Shown here one piece after another: positions 9,333 through 19,417 of a DNA stretch of 64,000 bases (the first letter of the stretch is position 1; each line of letters starts with the position of its first letter). This DNA comes from Agelas oroides (Eukaryota; Porifera; Demospongiae; Agelasida; Agelasidae): contig OX422202.1 of the NCBI GenBank assembly GCA_949130485.1, positions 6,898,413 to 6,962,412 on the forward strand. Reading direction: 5' to 3'. Under the pieces are notes generated by a model, which did not search any database, was not told the origin of the DNA, and was given only the letters and a program-made list of their open reading frames with translations. The position numbers and the translations under genes were made by a program.

Positions 9333-10900
9333 CTAGGTAGATGCAGGGCATCATGGGGCGAGCCTGAGCTGGTTCGTATGATGTAATTTAGATTGTCGCT
9401 CTTGCACAGACTGTCTGACTGTCTCCTCTTCAGTCAACCGCTGAGTAGTGTTGGGCACAAACGATCCTGAGAGATGGGCATCATAGGGGTCCACATCTTC
9501 GACAGATGGTGCTTCACTGTCATCAGCAACAGAGTCGAGTGTCACAGACCTCAGGCCAGTCAAATTTCCATCCTCTGGTAGTAGAGCAAGGGCATCACTA
9601 TTGATCTGAACACTGCGATAATACTGGTTGTTGGCGAGTAACCACTGAAGTGCAGCAAGCACTACAGACCTCCTGACACGAAAGTCATGATGGGAGTCAG
9701 CAGCTCCTTGCTTCCTCACAACAATGATGTCAAGTTCAGTGGGCAATCATGGCAGAGAATTGACGAAGGAGGCCACGTCTTGTGGCAGGTTGATGACGTG
9801 TCCACTGTATGCGTACTGCCCATGAGGTAGTCGGTACAGTGACATGATTGGTAGCACACCAGAAATCAACATTTCTTCCACTTGTGTTAATCCCTGTAAG
9901 AAGGAACACATATCAGTTACATAGGATGACATAACAGTAATATTATTACCAACCTGCAGTTCAGATAGTAAGAAGGAACACATATCAGTTACATAGGATA
10001 ACATAACAGTAATATTATTACCAACCTACAGTTCAGATGGTATAGGGCCAGGATCCATGTTGTTGGCAGAGGAGTATAACTTCGGTATATGCTTGTCCTG
10101 GCTACAGCGCAGACACTCAGCAGACCCCAAGTGAAGCTGAAGACCAGGAAAACTCTCCAAACAGGTGGTACATGTTGACAGATCTAGCGTAGCGAAGTGT
10201 GCATGAAACTTATGCATCTTAGCTCGAATGGAATGCTGTTCAAACAGTGGGAGCTGTGACTGCACAAGCTGTTGATCTCTGTGTCTCTGTCTGTCACACT
10301 GTAACCTGACCTCTCTCTCCTCGGCAGTCTCAGCTGCCAATCTCTCATGCTGGTAAGTACTCATATGCTGCAGCCTGGCCTCTCTTTCCTCGGGAGTCTC
10401 AGCTGCCAATCTCTCATGCTGGTAAGTACTCATATGCTGCAGCCTGGCCTCTCTTTCCTCGGGAGTCTCAGCTGCCAGCCTGTCCCTCATATACTGCAGC
10501 CTGGCCTCTCTCGTCGGGAGTCTCAGCTGCCAGCCTGTCCCTTCTCAGCTGCAGCCTGGCCTCTCTCTCCTCGGCAGTCTCAGCATCCAGTCTGTACCTT
10601 CTTTGCTGCAGTCGTGCCTCCCTATCTTCGGTAGCTTGTGAAGCCCGCCTAGCCCTGTCCCTCATTCTCCGTTTTCTCAACCTTTCTTCCCTTTGCTCCG
10701 CTGTCTCGGAAGCACGGCGGGCCCTCTCTCGTTCTCTCCGACTCCGCAACCTTTTCTCTCTCTTCTCTACTGATTCTGGGTTAGTATCCATACTCGCGAA
10801 CAACCAAAAATCCACTTGGAAGGCGTGCAAATAAGTTCAACTATAGGTGCAATCATTGTCTATGGTGCAATACTTTAAATAAATCACGTTAAATTAGAGT
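9333..10900 (-). mobile_element. Helitron copy B, 3'-deleted, minus strand
   Basis: The 3' terminus on the minus strand is GATGC-CCT-GCATC, TAC, CTAG (9333-9336), then T. The element carries the N-terminal half of a Helitron protein (9351-10791) joined straight to the terminal hairpin, so Rep and helicase have been deleted. The 5' end was not located; about 10900 is an estimate. Confidence 0.65.
9351..10791 (-). pseudogene. N-terminal part of a Helitron protein (STPR + zinc + DUF6570-like)
   Basis: The start is at 10791 (MDTNPESVEKREKR). Residues 1-110 are STPR repeats with a 23-residue period. A small deletion in the repeat near 10513 breaks the frame, after which more repeats follow (LAAETPEEREARLQHM units). 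Then come a zinc-ribbon-like CTTC..CLRC pair and a segment PKLYSSANNMDPGPIPSELQ, followed after an intron by [32 protein letters not shown] and a region that I match to DUF6570 of Helitron proteins. The intron (GTTGGTAATA..TTCTTACAG) is present as a 66-bp tandem duplication together with its preceding exon end (about 9893-10029). An in-frame TGA lies near 9748. The frame ends at 9351 where the element's 3' tip begins. Confidence 0.75.
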
Positions 10901-10929
10901 GGAATTAGAATTTACGGAAAGACGTACGT

Positions 10930-11065
10930 ACGTCCATAAATATGTTACACAGTAGACAGGGATTTATGGTCCATAAACCACCAGAGCCCGAGGGCGCAGC
11001 CCGAGGGCGAGGGTAGTTTATGGCCATAAATCCCTGTCTACTGTGGTTTATCTGTTATATTGTCC
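10930..11065. repeat. Palindromic GGGATTTATGG element, copy 1
   Basis: CAGTAGACAGGGATTTATGG is followed by a GCCCGAGGGCGCAGC-type centre and then the inverted partner CCATAAATCCCTGTCTACTG. A second copy with longer arms lies at 12430-12585. ACGTACGTACGT lies just left of it (about 10923). Non-coding. Confidence 0.7.
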
Positions 11066-11088
11066 ACTCTGATTGGTCCTTGTAGTTA

Positions 11089-12134
11089 CTAGGGGAATGC
11101 AGTGCATTGTGGGGCGAGCGTGAGGGAGTTGTATGGTACATTAGTGTTCCATTACCAAAAGGTAGTGCTATGGAATCCATAGCACTACCTTTTCCCACCT
11201 CTCACATAACAATAGTCTCATTCCCAGGTCTTCCCCACCTCCAACTGTAGCCTGTAAAACTAATGGCGAAGAACGCCTGGGGAAGAGGCTATGTAGGACA
11301 TCCAATGTATGCCGGTGTTTGTGGAGCAATATACCGTGTGCTAATCTTGGGTTCATTGTACACACTCTGTGTCATTACCGTGAAATAGTAGCTACTGCTG
11401 CAGGCAACAAGGGCTCAAAGCATTATATTTGGAGGCGGCTTGAACAGTTGCAAGTTGAGGATGAGGGTTCAACATCTTTGTACGAACAAATATATTTCGT
11501 TGGTTTCTAGTGTCTCCAACTTATTCACATCTTGGCACTGTCTCCTCAGTCACGGTCTATAGTGCATTGATAGTTGCTGAGCACACACAGCTGTGGAATC
11601 AGGATTTTCTCAGCTCAGAGGTATGGAGTCAGGGTGGTGCAGACTACACTGTCAGCCCTTTTCCAGAGCACAATTATTGGAGTTGTGGTATGGGGTTTTA
11701 GAAGCTCTTCTGTAGCTGTTGCTCACGACGGTTACGTATTTCGTCGAGTCACGCAGACCTCTCTGGTTCGGGTCCTCACAAGCTAATCGCTCTGTCGTTA
11801 ATACATGCACATGGAGCACTCCCCGTTGGCGGCAGTGTCATGCATCACGTTAGTAATCAGTCTCCGTCTTGCTAGTCGCGCCTCCCTTTCCTCACCATTT
11901 TCAAGTCCCTGTTACGTTGGTTCCCACTGTTCAGCCTTTCTGTCTTCATTGTGTCTTGCTAGTCTTGTCCCTTGAGCAACAGTGGTCACATACAATGTAG
12001 AAATATTGCATCGCGCACAAATGGGGCAGGATGTATATATACGGAATACGCACGTACCAAACATACCTACATACATATATATAGACAATTTTCCGTTTTC
12101 ACCACAAGTGTGGGGCTCGCTGCGCTCGCCCCAA
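11089..12134 (-). mobile_element. Complete non-autonomous Helitron (copy C) with empty-site proof
   Basis: On the minus strand it starts TTGGGGCGAGCGCAGCGAGC (from 12134) and ends AATGCACTGCATTCCCCTAG (to 11089). The flanks GTTA and TTAGTAAA join without gap in the uninterrupted relative at about 12585-12615, which reads CCTTGTTGTTATTAGTAAA, so the insertion was between A and T with no duplication. The 1046-bp element holds only degraded STPR-like coding traces (EREARLARRR near 11880). It also contains a TAGTCTCATTCCC..GGAAGAGGCTA insert (about 11214-11291) and an 18-bp perfect palindrome. Confidence 0.85.
11157..11193. repeat. Perfect 18-bp palindrome, one-base centre
   Basis: AAAAGGTAGTGCTATGGA, a single A, then the exact inverted copy. 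It lies inside Helitron C near its 3' end. As RNA or single-stranded DNA it would form a strong hairpin. Confidence 0.8.
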
Positions 12135-12818
12135 TTAGTAAACACACATGGTAGTTTTCACTGTAAACAAGGTATGTTATGATTTAATTGGAATAGTTGA
12201 GCCCGTTTGGGCCATCACAGGTACATGAGCATGGTAGTAGCTATACTAGTACAGCACAGATGTAGTACATGTTATTAGTAAACATGTAAAGTAGTTTACA
12301 CTGTAAACAAGGTGGCTTATAGGAAACATCATTTTACAACTTCTGGGATATATGGAACAGAATCTACAGAATCTACAACTTCCTGTCAGTATATGGAAAA
12401 TAATACCCACCTGTTGCCACAGAAACAAGGATGAAGTGGAGTATATGTTATAGATAAACCACAGTAGACAGGGATTTATGGTCCATAAACCACCCCAGCC
12501 CAAGGGCGCAGCCCGAGGGCGAGGGTTGTTTATGGACCATAAATCCCTGTCTACTGTGGTTTATCTGTTATATTCTCCACTCTGATTGGTCCTTGTTGTT
12601 ATTAGTAAATACACATGGTAGTTTTCACTGTAAACAAGGTATGTTATTAGTAAACATGTAAAGTAGTTTACACTGTAAACAAGGTAGCTTATAGGAAACA
12701 TCATTTTACAACTTCCTGTGGTATATGGAACAGAATGTACAGAATCTACAACTTCCTGTCAGTATATGGAAAATAATACCCACCTGTTACCACAGAAACA
12801 AGGGTGAAGTGGAGTATA
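12135..12818. repeat. Direct duplication around a palindromic element
   Basis: Segments 12270-12440 and 12641-12818 are about 95% alike by eye (TTATTAGTAAACATGTAAAG...ATACCCACCTGTT), and 12135-12180 matches 12603-12640. Between them is palindromic element copy 2 (12430-12585), whose arms extend from CAGATAAACCACAG to GGATTTATGG. No coding sequence. Confidence 0.7.
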
Positions 12819-12885
12819 TATATACATATACAGAGAAAATCTCAATTCGACTCACCAATGTGGGGCTCGCTCAGGCTCGCCCCAA
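12819..12885 (-). mobile_element. Helitron 5' end fragment (copy E)
   Basis: On the minus strand it starts TTGGGGCGAGCCTGAGCGAG after an A and breaks off after about 65 bp in TATATGTATATA. It is inserted exactly at the ATTATGTGTCG junction where copy F loses the 5' tip that copy A has. Confidence 0.6.
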
Positions 12886-13667
12886 TTATGTGTCGTACGT
12901 CGTGCCGCATATCCTAAACTTATCCAATAGTGCAGACGCCACGTGTTCTACAATGGAGTCGTACAGCAATTCTTCAGCAAGAGTCCCCGAGTCATCACGG
13001 AACAAAGACAGACTGCAGCATATAGAAGAGAGCGAGAGAGAGCTCGTCGTGCCTCTGAAACCGCGGAACAGAGAGAGGAACGGCTGAGAGTGCGGAGAGC
13101 AAGAGATAGGGCTAGACGCGCGCAGCACAGACTGCCGAAGAGAGAGACGCCAGATTGCGGCAAATACGCGATAACCGACGTCAGAGTCTGGCAACTGAAA
13201 GCGAAGAGGAGAGAGCAGTTAGGCTTCAGCGGATGAGGGACAGGCTGGCCTCTGAGACTGAAGAAGAGAGAGCAGCCAGGCTACAGCAGATGAGTGCCAA
13301 CCAATGTCACAGGCTGGCCTCTGAGACTGAAGAAGAGAGAGCAGACAGGCTACAGCAGATGAGTGCCAACCAACATCACAGGTTGGCTGCTGAGACTAGC
13401 AGTGAGAGAGAGGCCAGACTACAGCGTAACAGGGAAGGGCAAAGGGGACAACAGTCACAGCACAGCTGCCTTTGTTTGAACAGCCCTCTGTTCAGGCTAA
13501 GATGCGGAAGTTTCATGCTGAGATTGCTGCATTGGAAATGCAGAAATGTACTACATGCTCGGAGCGGTTCCCAGGCCTTCAGCTTTGCTCACACTCTACT
13601 GCACGCACTTGTGCATCCATCGCATTCGAGCTCACGCTCGCCCCCACAATGCTGTGCATTCACCTAG
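12886..13667 (+). mobile_element. Helitron copy F (5' tip missing) with STPR fragment
   Basis: Very close to copy A from TTATGTGTCGTACGTCG to the 3' end, which is AATGC-TGT-GCATT, CAC, CTAG (13664-13667), then T. It keeps two STPR units that copy A has lost. The coding trace (about 12961-13640) has frameshifts near 13130 and 13460. The 5' TCGGGG tip is replaced by fragment E. Confidence 0.75.
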
Positions 13668-14115
13668 TTTGTTTAGTCTCGTGCCCAGACCCCTTTCGGA
13701 AAAATCGAGAAGGGGTCTGGTAACACGGCCGCCTTGTCCCAGAGGAATTCAATCAGTCACGCAGCCACGTGCTAATGTTTACATATGTAGTCAAAATTGA
13801 AGGTGTGCGCAGTTGCATGGCTTGTGTGATTGGATCGTTCAGCAAATAGGCCTATGTCAGTTCTTTGTGACCGTGTGGCGGTGAGGCACTAGCCTCGCTT
13901 ATGAGCGAAGACTGCAACCACGATGCATCAGTAAGCAACGTATACACTGCTGCTTGGGAAGAGATGGTGAAGCTGAAAGCGCTAGAGCTATGCATAACAA
14001 TTACTCGCTATTGTAGGAACAGAACGGTCTGATCGGCCACAGTTTATGCGTAGAACGTGTTTCTCGCCGTTCAAGCTATATCTGCAGCTCAGAGAAACTC
14101 CTCTCAACAATATCT

Positions 14116-15288
14116 ATGCTGTGGAAATGCAACCGTGGCAAAAGATCTTTAATACCGTATGCAAGGAAGAGTAAGGTGATGGTGGTAGGTAAAAAGAACA
14201 GTGGTGAGAAGTGGAAAATTGGTGATGAAGAGATGGAAGAAGTAGAGTCCTTCAAATACCTGGGTGTATGGTTTGACCAGAGGATGAGGGGAAATGTGCA
14301 GCTGGAGAAGGTGGTGGAACAGGCTGAGGAATGGGCAGGCAAAGTTGAATGGATGGCAAGGGTGGATGGGGAACTAGAGGCAGAGCGAGGTCGATTGATA
14401 TGGGACCTAGTAGCAAGGCCTGGCCTGGAACATGCAGCAGAGGTGTGGTGGCCAGGGGGGAAGACAGTAGGAAAGAGGTTGGAGGCTGTACAGGATAGGT
14501 TGGGAAGAAAACTGTTGGGAGCTAGTAGAACAGTGGCAGGGGAGGCAATCCGTGGGGAAATGGGATGGAGAAAGTTAGAAGAAAGAAGAGAGGAGAAGAA
14601 GATGTTGTATGGGCGGAGATTCTGGGAGCTAGGCGAAGAGAGGTTGGTGAAGCTGATAGTAGAAAAATTGAAAGAGTCAGGTGGAGTAGGCTGGAGGGAA
14701 GAATATGAGATGTTGCTAAGAAAGTATGGCTTGGAGGAAGCCGAAGAGGAAGAGTCAGGGTCAGCAGCAGCCTGGAAGAGGAAAATAGAAAAACAGAACT
14801 GGGAAGACTGGCAAGAAGAGGTGGACAGGAAAAGTAGCTTGAAATGGTATAAGAAGGTTAAAGAAGAGTATGGGCCGGAGAAATACGTAGGTTCATGGGA
14901 GGGACATGTGGCAGTACGGTTGAAGTTCCGGTTGAGGTCAGGGTCTGCAGGGTTGTTTGAAGATAAAAAGAGATGCGGGATGGTGGAAGAGGACAGATGT
15001 GTGCTGTGTAATGGAGGGAAGGTGGAAGATGTTAAGCATTTTGTATTGGAGTGTGAGGAGTTTGACCAGGATAGATGTCGGCTTCTGGAAAGGATCAAGG
15101 GAATTGTGGGAGCAGAGGAGTGGGTGAAGGGATATGAAGAAGGTGATGATGATAGTAGAGTGAGTTTACTGCTAGGGAGAAGGGTAGATGTGAATAGGGA
15201 GGTGATGGATGACATAGACAGGTGCATAATGAAAGAGATGGTGACGTGGTGGCAGAGGCGTAAGGTGTTGTTAGGTTGGGTTAACTAG
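14116..15288 (+). pseudogene. 3' end of a non-LTR (LINE) reverse transcriptase ORF
   Basis: The frame is 390 codons, open to TAA. It starts inside the reverse-transcriptase domain: the motif ESFKYLGVWFDQRM at residues 51-64 is the block after the palm that reads F-x-Y-L-G in LINEs. The thumb/connection follows, with RPGLEHAAEVWWPGG and a C-terminal zinc knuckle, CVLCNGGKVEDVKHFVLEC (C-x2-C-x9-H-x4-C). The fingers, catalytic YxDD and endonuclease are missing, so this is a 5'-truncated dead copy, as is usual for LINEs. The 3' UTR holds AATAAA at about 15358 and ends in a TTTATTTATTTAT simple repeat. The 383-codon antisense frame is a shadow. Confidence 0.8.
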
Positions 15289-15399
15289 CTCTTACTCCCC
15301 CTGATTACCTGGGTACCGGTGCCCCCTCCTCTTTTTCTCTCTCAGTGAACTGACACTAATAAACTACATGTCATGGTAGCTGTATTTATTTATTTATCA

Positions 15400-15510
15400 T
15401 ATCACACAGTTGTATAAGTATGTCACTTAAAAATCTGCCATGTACATGTACTGTGATGGCCCTTACGGGTTCAACTATTCCAATTAAATCATACCGTAGC
15501 TGGTCGGAAG
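15400..15510. repeat. Inverted relative of the 12175-12250 segment
   Basis: TGATGGCCCTTACGGGTTCA and ACTATTCCAATTAAATCAT are the inverted counterparts of ATGATTTAATTGGAATAGT and TTTGGGCCATCAC at 12179-12224. It is probably a short dispersed repeat. The 15511-15720 stretch shows nothing else. Confidence 0.5.
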
Positions 15511-15779
15511 ACTGACGAATGTATCTCTCCCAGAAGCGAAAGCTTCCGCTACCTTCCTTTGCTTCAGCAAGAACTTTCTAGACCCCTTTCTTTCTCAGAA
15601 ACATCAGAGCATTGTCAAATGGCACAATACCAACTTGTGCATAGATTTGATCACGTAGCGATTAACGTGACGTAACTGAACTCTGCAATCTGATTGGCGC
15701 GCACTCTACAGTCCGCGCGGGACAAAGCTATGCCAGACCCCTTCTCGATTTTTCCGAAAGGGGTCTGGGCACGAGACTA

Positions 15780-16400
15780 GGGTACAACTACGGGGATAGA
15801 TAGGGCATTTGTTTCATAATTCTTGCCCCACCCCTGGGGTGGCCCGGGAGATGGTAAAGAAAATTAAATATGCACTCCATGTGCTATGTGTTCGTCTAAC
15901 TGAGTGTGTTCTGGCTTGTTAATGTTGTTCTGGCATTTTCGTACAAGCTATTGAAAAATGGCCAGCCAGAAGAGAGTACTTCTACAGTTGGATGACAATA
16001 GTTACTGTGTTGATGTTCCCAGTCTTCGAATGTTGGATTTTTGTAATTCTTGTGTGTAGATTGGATGTCTGCACTGTTGATTCTTGTGTTTTGGATGTTG
16101 AATTGTGATTGAGTGTGTCCCCATGTGGGTCCCCGTGTGTGTCCCCATATGTTTTGGGGGTAGGTGGGGCATTATACCAGCATATCTTGCCCCATTGATG
16201 GGGTATTAACCACTTCCTGGTTAGTAAAATCCCCACTCTTGCCCACCTATATAGGTGCATTAGTAGTGCCCTCGCTACGCTCGGGGACGCTACAGCCCCG
16301 GGCCCTCGGGTTTCTAAATCACGTAGTTCCCTTGGTCTCGGCGTCTAACTATTATTTGTACGATTAAGTTGGTACGGTAAATTACTTTGTACAAAGATAC
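15780..16400. other. Gene-free stretch with GC hairpins
   Basis: No gene. TTGCCCCACCCCTGGGGTGG (about 15823) and TTGCCCCATTGATGGGGTA (about 16188) are short palindromic motifs. Near 16268-16310 are GCCCTCGCTACGCTCGGGGA and GGGCCCTCGGG, similar in style to the centre of the 10930 palindrome. GTGTGTCCCCATRTG repeats occur at about 16110-16150. Confidence 0.4.
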
Positions 16401-17078
16401 TAGATGGGAACAGGGCTATGAATCTCATTAACCCTCACACGTTACATTTGTCAAGTCAACCCAATCCAGCGCTACCACAGAACAAACATGACACCACCAA
16501 TCATATTCTTGAGGACCAGTGAATGGAATGTTGCCTAGGGGTGCCAAACAGAGCTAGCTAAATTGCATGAGGGAAGAGATAGCCCGACTTCCAGCAGGAA
16601 TTACATGCCTTTAATGAGATTCATTGATCTCAATTGGGACATGAACAACATTCACAAGTGTCCAAGGAGGGTTAATGAGATTCATAGCCCTGTTCTGTTT
16701 GGGCTTCAGTCGATGAAAGGCTTAGGGCTTACTCATAAATATTCAACACATTTACCCATTCCTTTCAACCCCAAGCCAAGCTGCCAAAGTTTCAACGGAA
16801 GGTCAATAATGAGGTTCATGAGAGTCAACATACTCTAACCCTCTCATTGGACAGCCGACTGAACCCAGGATTGTTCATGGGTAATGCTGAGGTCTAGTTA
16901 AAAGCCAACTCATTAATATTCATGAATGGACAGAAAACACTGCAGGTTTTAGAGCTCTGTCTGGCTTTAATTAGATTCATAGGATCAATTAGGGTTAGGG
17001 AGATTCGGGTTAATGAGATTAGGGTTAGGGATTTTAGGGTTAAGGCAAACCAGGGTTAGGGCTAGGGCTAGGCTTAGG
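16400..17078. repeat. AATGAGATTCAT repeats and degenerate TTAGGG repeats
   Basis: CAGGGCTATGAATCTCATTA (about 16400) and its inverted copy (about 16676) form a 280-bp foldback. The theme AATGAGATTCAT recurs at about 16616, 16676, 16808 and 17014. From about 16983 to 17078 the sequence becomes a run of AGGGTTAGGG-like units mixed with GGGCTAGGGCTAGG, resembling an eroded interstitial telomere array or a simple repeat grown inside the element. Confidence 0.55.
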
Positions 17079-17082
17079 GTTT

Positions 17083-17145
17083 TAAGTATTGCATATATTG
17101 CGCATCGGTGCCATCCCTACATAGAGAGTCTACCGACTCTCTGAT
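17083..17145. repeat. Shared 62-bp block ending in a perfect hairpin (copy 2)
   Basis: Matches 4384-4445 with few differences, including the AGAGAGTC-TACC-GACTCTCT hairpin. The upstream flank here is the TTAGGG-like run and not the exon-like repeat, so the block moves independently. Confidence 0.55.
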
Positions 17146-17310
17146 ACTGTGCCCAGCCTCGTCCCTATAGCTTGTGAGCTAAACCGTTACCTTCTAAGAC
17201 CAAGAGTTTATTAAAGTGTACTAAACTCTTGCTATTAAAGACTATCAAAGGTCCCAGTTAGAGGTGTTTTAGTGGGTTACTTTGACAAAGTGTAGCATAG
17301 GTCCTTGTAA

Positions 17311-18285
17311 TTGGGGTGAGCGTGAGCGAGCCCCACACTAGTGAGTTGAACGGTGGAATTTTTCTGAATGGAGCTCGCTGCGCTTGCCCCACACTTGTGG
17401 TGAAAGCGGAAAATTGTCTATATATATATATATATATGTATGTATATGTATGTATGTTTGGTACGTGCGTATTCCGTATATATACATCCTGCCCCATTTG
17501 TGTGCGATGCAATATTTCTACATTGTATGTTGTGTCATGTAACCACTGTTGCTCAAGAGACAAGACTAGCAGGACAGAAAGGCTGAACAGTGGGAACCAA
17601 CATAACAGGGACTTGAAAACGGTGAGGAAAGGGAGGTGCGACTAGCAAGACGGAGACTGATTACTAACGTGCTGTGTGACACTGCCGCCAACCAGGAGTG
17701 CTCAGTGTATTAAAGACAGAGCAATTAGCTTGTGAGGACCCGAACCAGAGAGGTCTGTGTGACTCGACGAAATAATTATCCCTCGTGAGCAACAGCTACA
17801 GAAGAGCTTCTAAAACCCCTTACCACAACTCCAATAATTGTGCTCTGGAAAAGGGCTGACAGTGTAGTCTGCACCACCCTGACTACATACCCCATAGCTG
17901 AGAGAATCCTGATTCCACAGCTGTACTGCGCTTTGCAGGTAGGTTGTCAGAAGGAAACGGACAGCGTGTAATTGTGGTTGATTAAAGTCCTTTGAAGAAA
18001 CCTGAGTCAGCCTATGAAGCCATTGATTGACCAGGTAAACCACAAGTTTACTTTAGTCTTGTAACTGCTGACAACCTACCTGCAAAGCGCAGTATGTGCT
18101 CAGCAAATATCAATGCACTATAGACCGTGACTGAGGAGACAGTGCCAAGATGTGAATAAGTTGGAGACACAGGAAACCAACGGAATATATTTGTTCATAT
18201 GAAGATGTTGAACCCTCATCCTCAACTTGCAACCGTTCAAGCCGCCTCCAAATGCTTTGAGACCTTGTTGCCTGCACAAGACTAG
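17311..18285 (+). mobile_element. Helitron copy D, relative of copy C in opposite orientation
   Basis: It starts TTGGGGTGAGCGTGAGCGAG after an A. The body (17380-18270) is an inverted, diverged duplicate of 11390-12115 (for example GGTACGTGCGTATTCCGTAT and TGAGGATGAGGGTTCAACA or their complements). A candidate end is CTTGT-TGCCTGC-ACAAG, A, CTAG (18282-18285) followed by T. Copy C continues further, so the 3' end of D is less sure. A TA-flanked MITE sits inside (17936-18092). Confidence 0.65.
17936..18092. mobile_element. 157-bp MITE with TA duplication inside Helitron D
   Basis: The ends CTGCGCTTTGCAGGTAGG.. and its inverted copy are 24 bp and nearly perfect, with TA on both sides. The matching place in Helitron C (CAGCTGTGTGTGCTCAGC or its complement) has no insert, which confirms the borders. 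TA targets indicate Tc1/mariner mobilisation. Confidence 0.8.
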
Positions 18286-18657
18286 TATGATCCACTTGGT
18301 AGCATTATGTTAAACGGAACCTCTTCAACAACTTTCGCAGTGAGTTGGAGAAGACTGCAGACTCATTATGATAGTGTCGTTTAAGTACATGGCATGGTTT
18401 TAGCCTCATCTCCAGGCCACTTTCCTTTTCCCACATGCCGGCTCAGGAACGAAGCTAATACGATCTAGCAGCATATGTCAGCGCCAAAAGCTACCTGTTC
18501 ATTACATGCATACCTTCCGACAAGGCACACATACACCATGCTGCTAGACTACACTGCAGTCTGGACCCCAGACCCATCTTCCCCTTTCAGAAGGGTTTGG
18601 AGTCCAGACTCCAGGCCATGTGGGAGGAGGAAAGTGACCTGAGAACAAGGCTACAGC
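18286..18657. other. Gene-free stretch with degraded TAGCCTCR tips
   Basis: TAGCCTCATCTCCAGGCC (about 18402) with CAGGAACGAAGCTA (about 18446), and CCAGGCCATGTGGGAGGAGG..GAGAACAAGGCTA (about 18611-18653), look like eroded mini-elements of the 9-bp-duplication family. No gene. Confidence 0.45.
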
Positions 18658-19271
18658 TAGCCTCGTTCCCAGGCTCTCCCCTCGCCCCGACGAAAAATAT
18701 AAACGGAGGGAGAGAGCCTGGGACCGATTCGCACGTGATATCGCGGCACGACGACTTTGCACTAACCATTAAATAACCTGAAACGTCACTCACGTGAAGA
18801 CCGCGAAGGAGCCGCGAAGTACTCTCAGCTCAGCAGTTTGTTACTACAACTCGTTTATTGTTGTGTAGCTATGTTGGAGCTTTAAAATGTGGTTGTGAGT
18901 TTATTTTGTACGCCAGAGTGTAGCGCTAGCCAACTAAAGTCTTTCTTCATAGCCTCGTAGCAATTTTTTTAAAGCGGAACATGGTAACAGTAAATAGGCA
19001 AAGTTTTTCCTACGTATTGGGTACTTCTCCGCCGTCGCTGCTGTTTGACCCGTGCCGAGGTCTCACCGATGCAGTCACAGCTCAGTTATTTCAGTAGTAT
19101 ATCGTAGCTGTTCGAGTCAGCCAATCACGTGGCTGCATAATTGCGTCACGACTTTTGTAATCATTGCTGTGACGTCTACGTGCCGCGGCATCACGTGCGA
19201 ATCGGTCCCAGGCTCTCTCCCTCCGTTTATATTTTTCGTCGGGGCGAGGGGAGAGCCTGGGAACGAGGCTA
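18658..19271. mobile_element. 614-bp TIR element with 9-bp target duplication
   Basis: Tips TAGCCTCGTTCCCAGGCTCT and their complement continue as about 92-bp nearly identical arms (through CGACGAAAAATATAAACGG and CGATTCGCACGTGAT). GGCTACAGC is duplicated on both sides (18649-18657, 19272-19280). The interior (about 430 bp) has no open frame of note, so it is a non-autonomous element. Confidence 0.85.
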
Positions 19272-19417
19272 GGCTACAGCTATGCCCTTCAAGAACTGCC
19301 AGTAATGTTGTACGTTTTAGGGAGACCTCCAATACACTGTTATAACTGCAGTGTGAAAAAGATGTAGGATGGGACATTGCCTTTATGTTGACCTTTGCTT
19401 TTATGCTATCATCCCTA

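Larger units (their letters stand above)
13674..15779. mobile_element. TAGTCTCG inverted pair enclosing a LINE end
   Basis: TAGTCTCGTGCCCAGACCCC at the left and its inverted copy at the right (about 45 bp, nearly perfect) enclose 2.1 kb. The flanking 9-mers (TAGTTTGTT / GGGTACAAC) do not match. It is therefore either a composite whose ends come from two elements or one whose flanks were deleted. The interior holds a LINE 3' end (14116-15390) and about 390 bp of unrecognised DNA. Confidence 0.6.

Noticed and set aside
14076-15227. 383-codon minus-strand frame
   Set aside because: A shadow of the LINE frame on the plus strand, with Ser/Pro-rich low-complexity composition and no domain.
13674-15779. 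A single 2.1-kb transposon with a 9-bp duplication
   Set aside because: The flanking 9-mers differ, so the inverted tips may belong to two elements.
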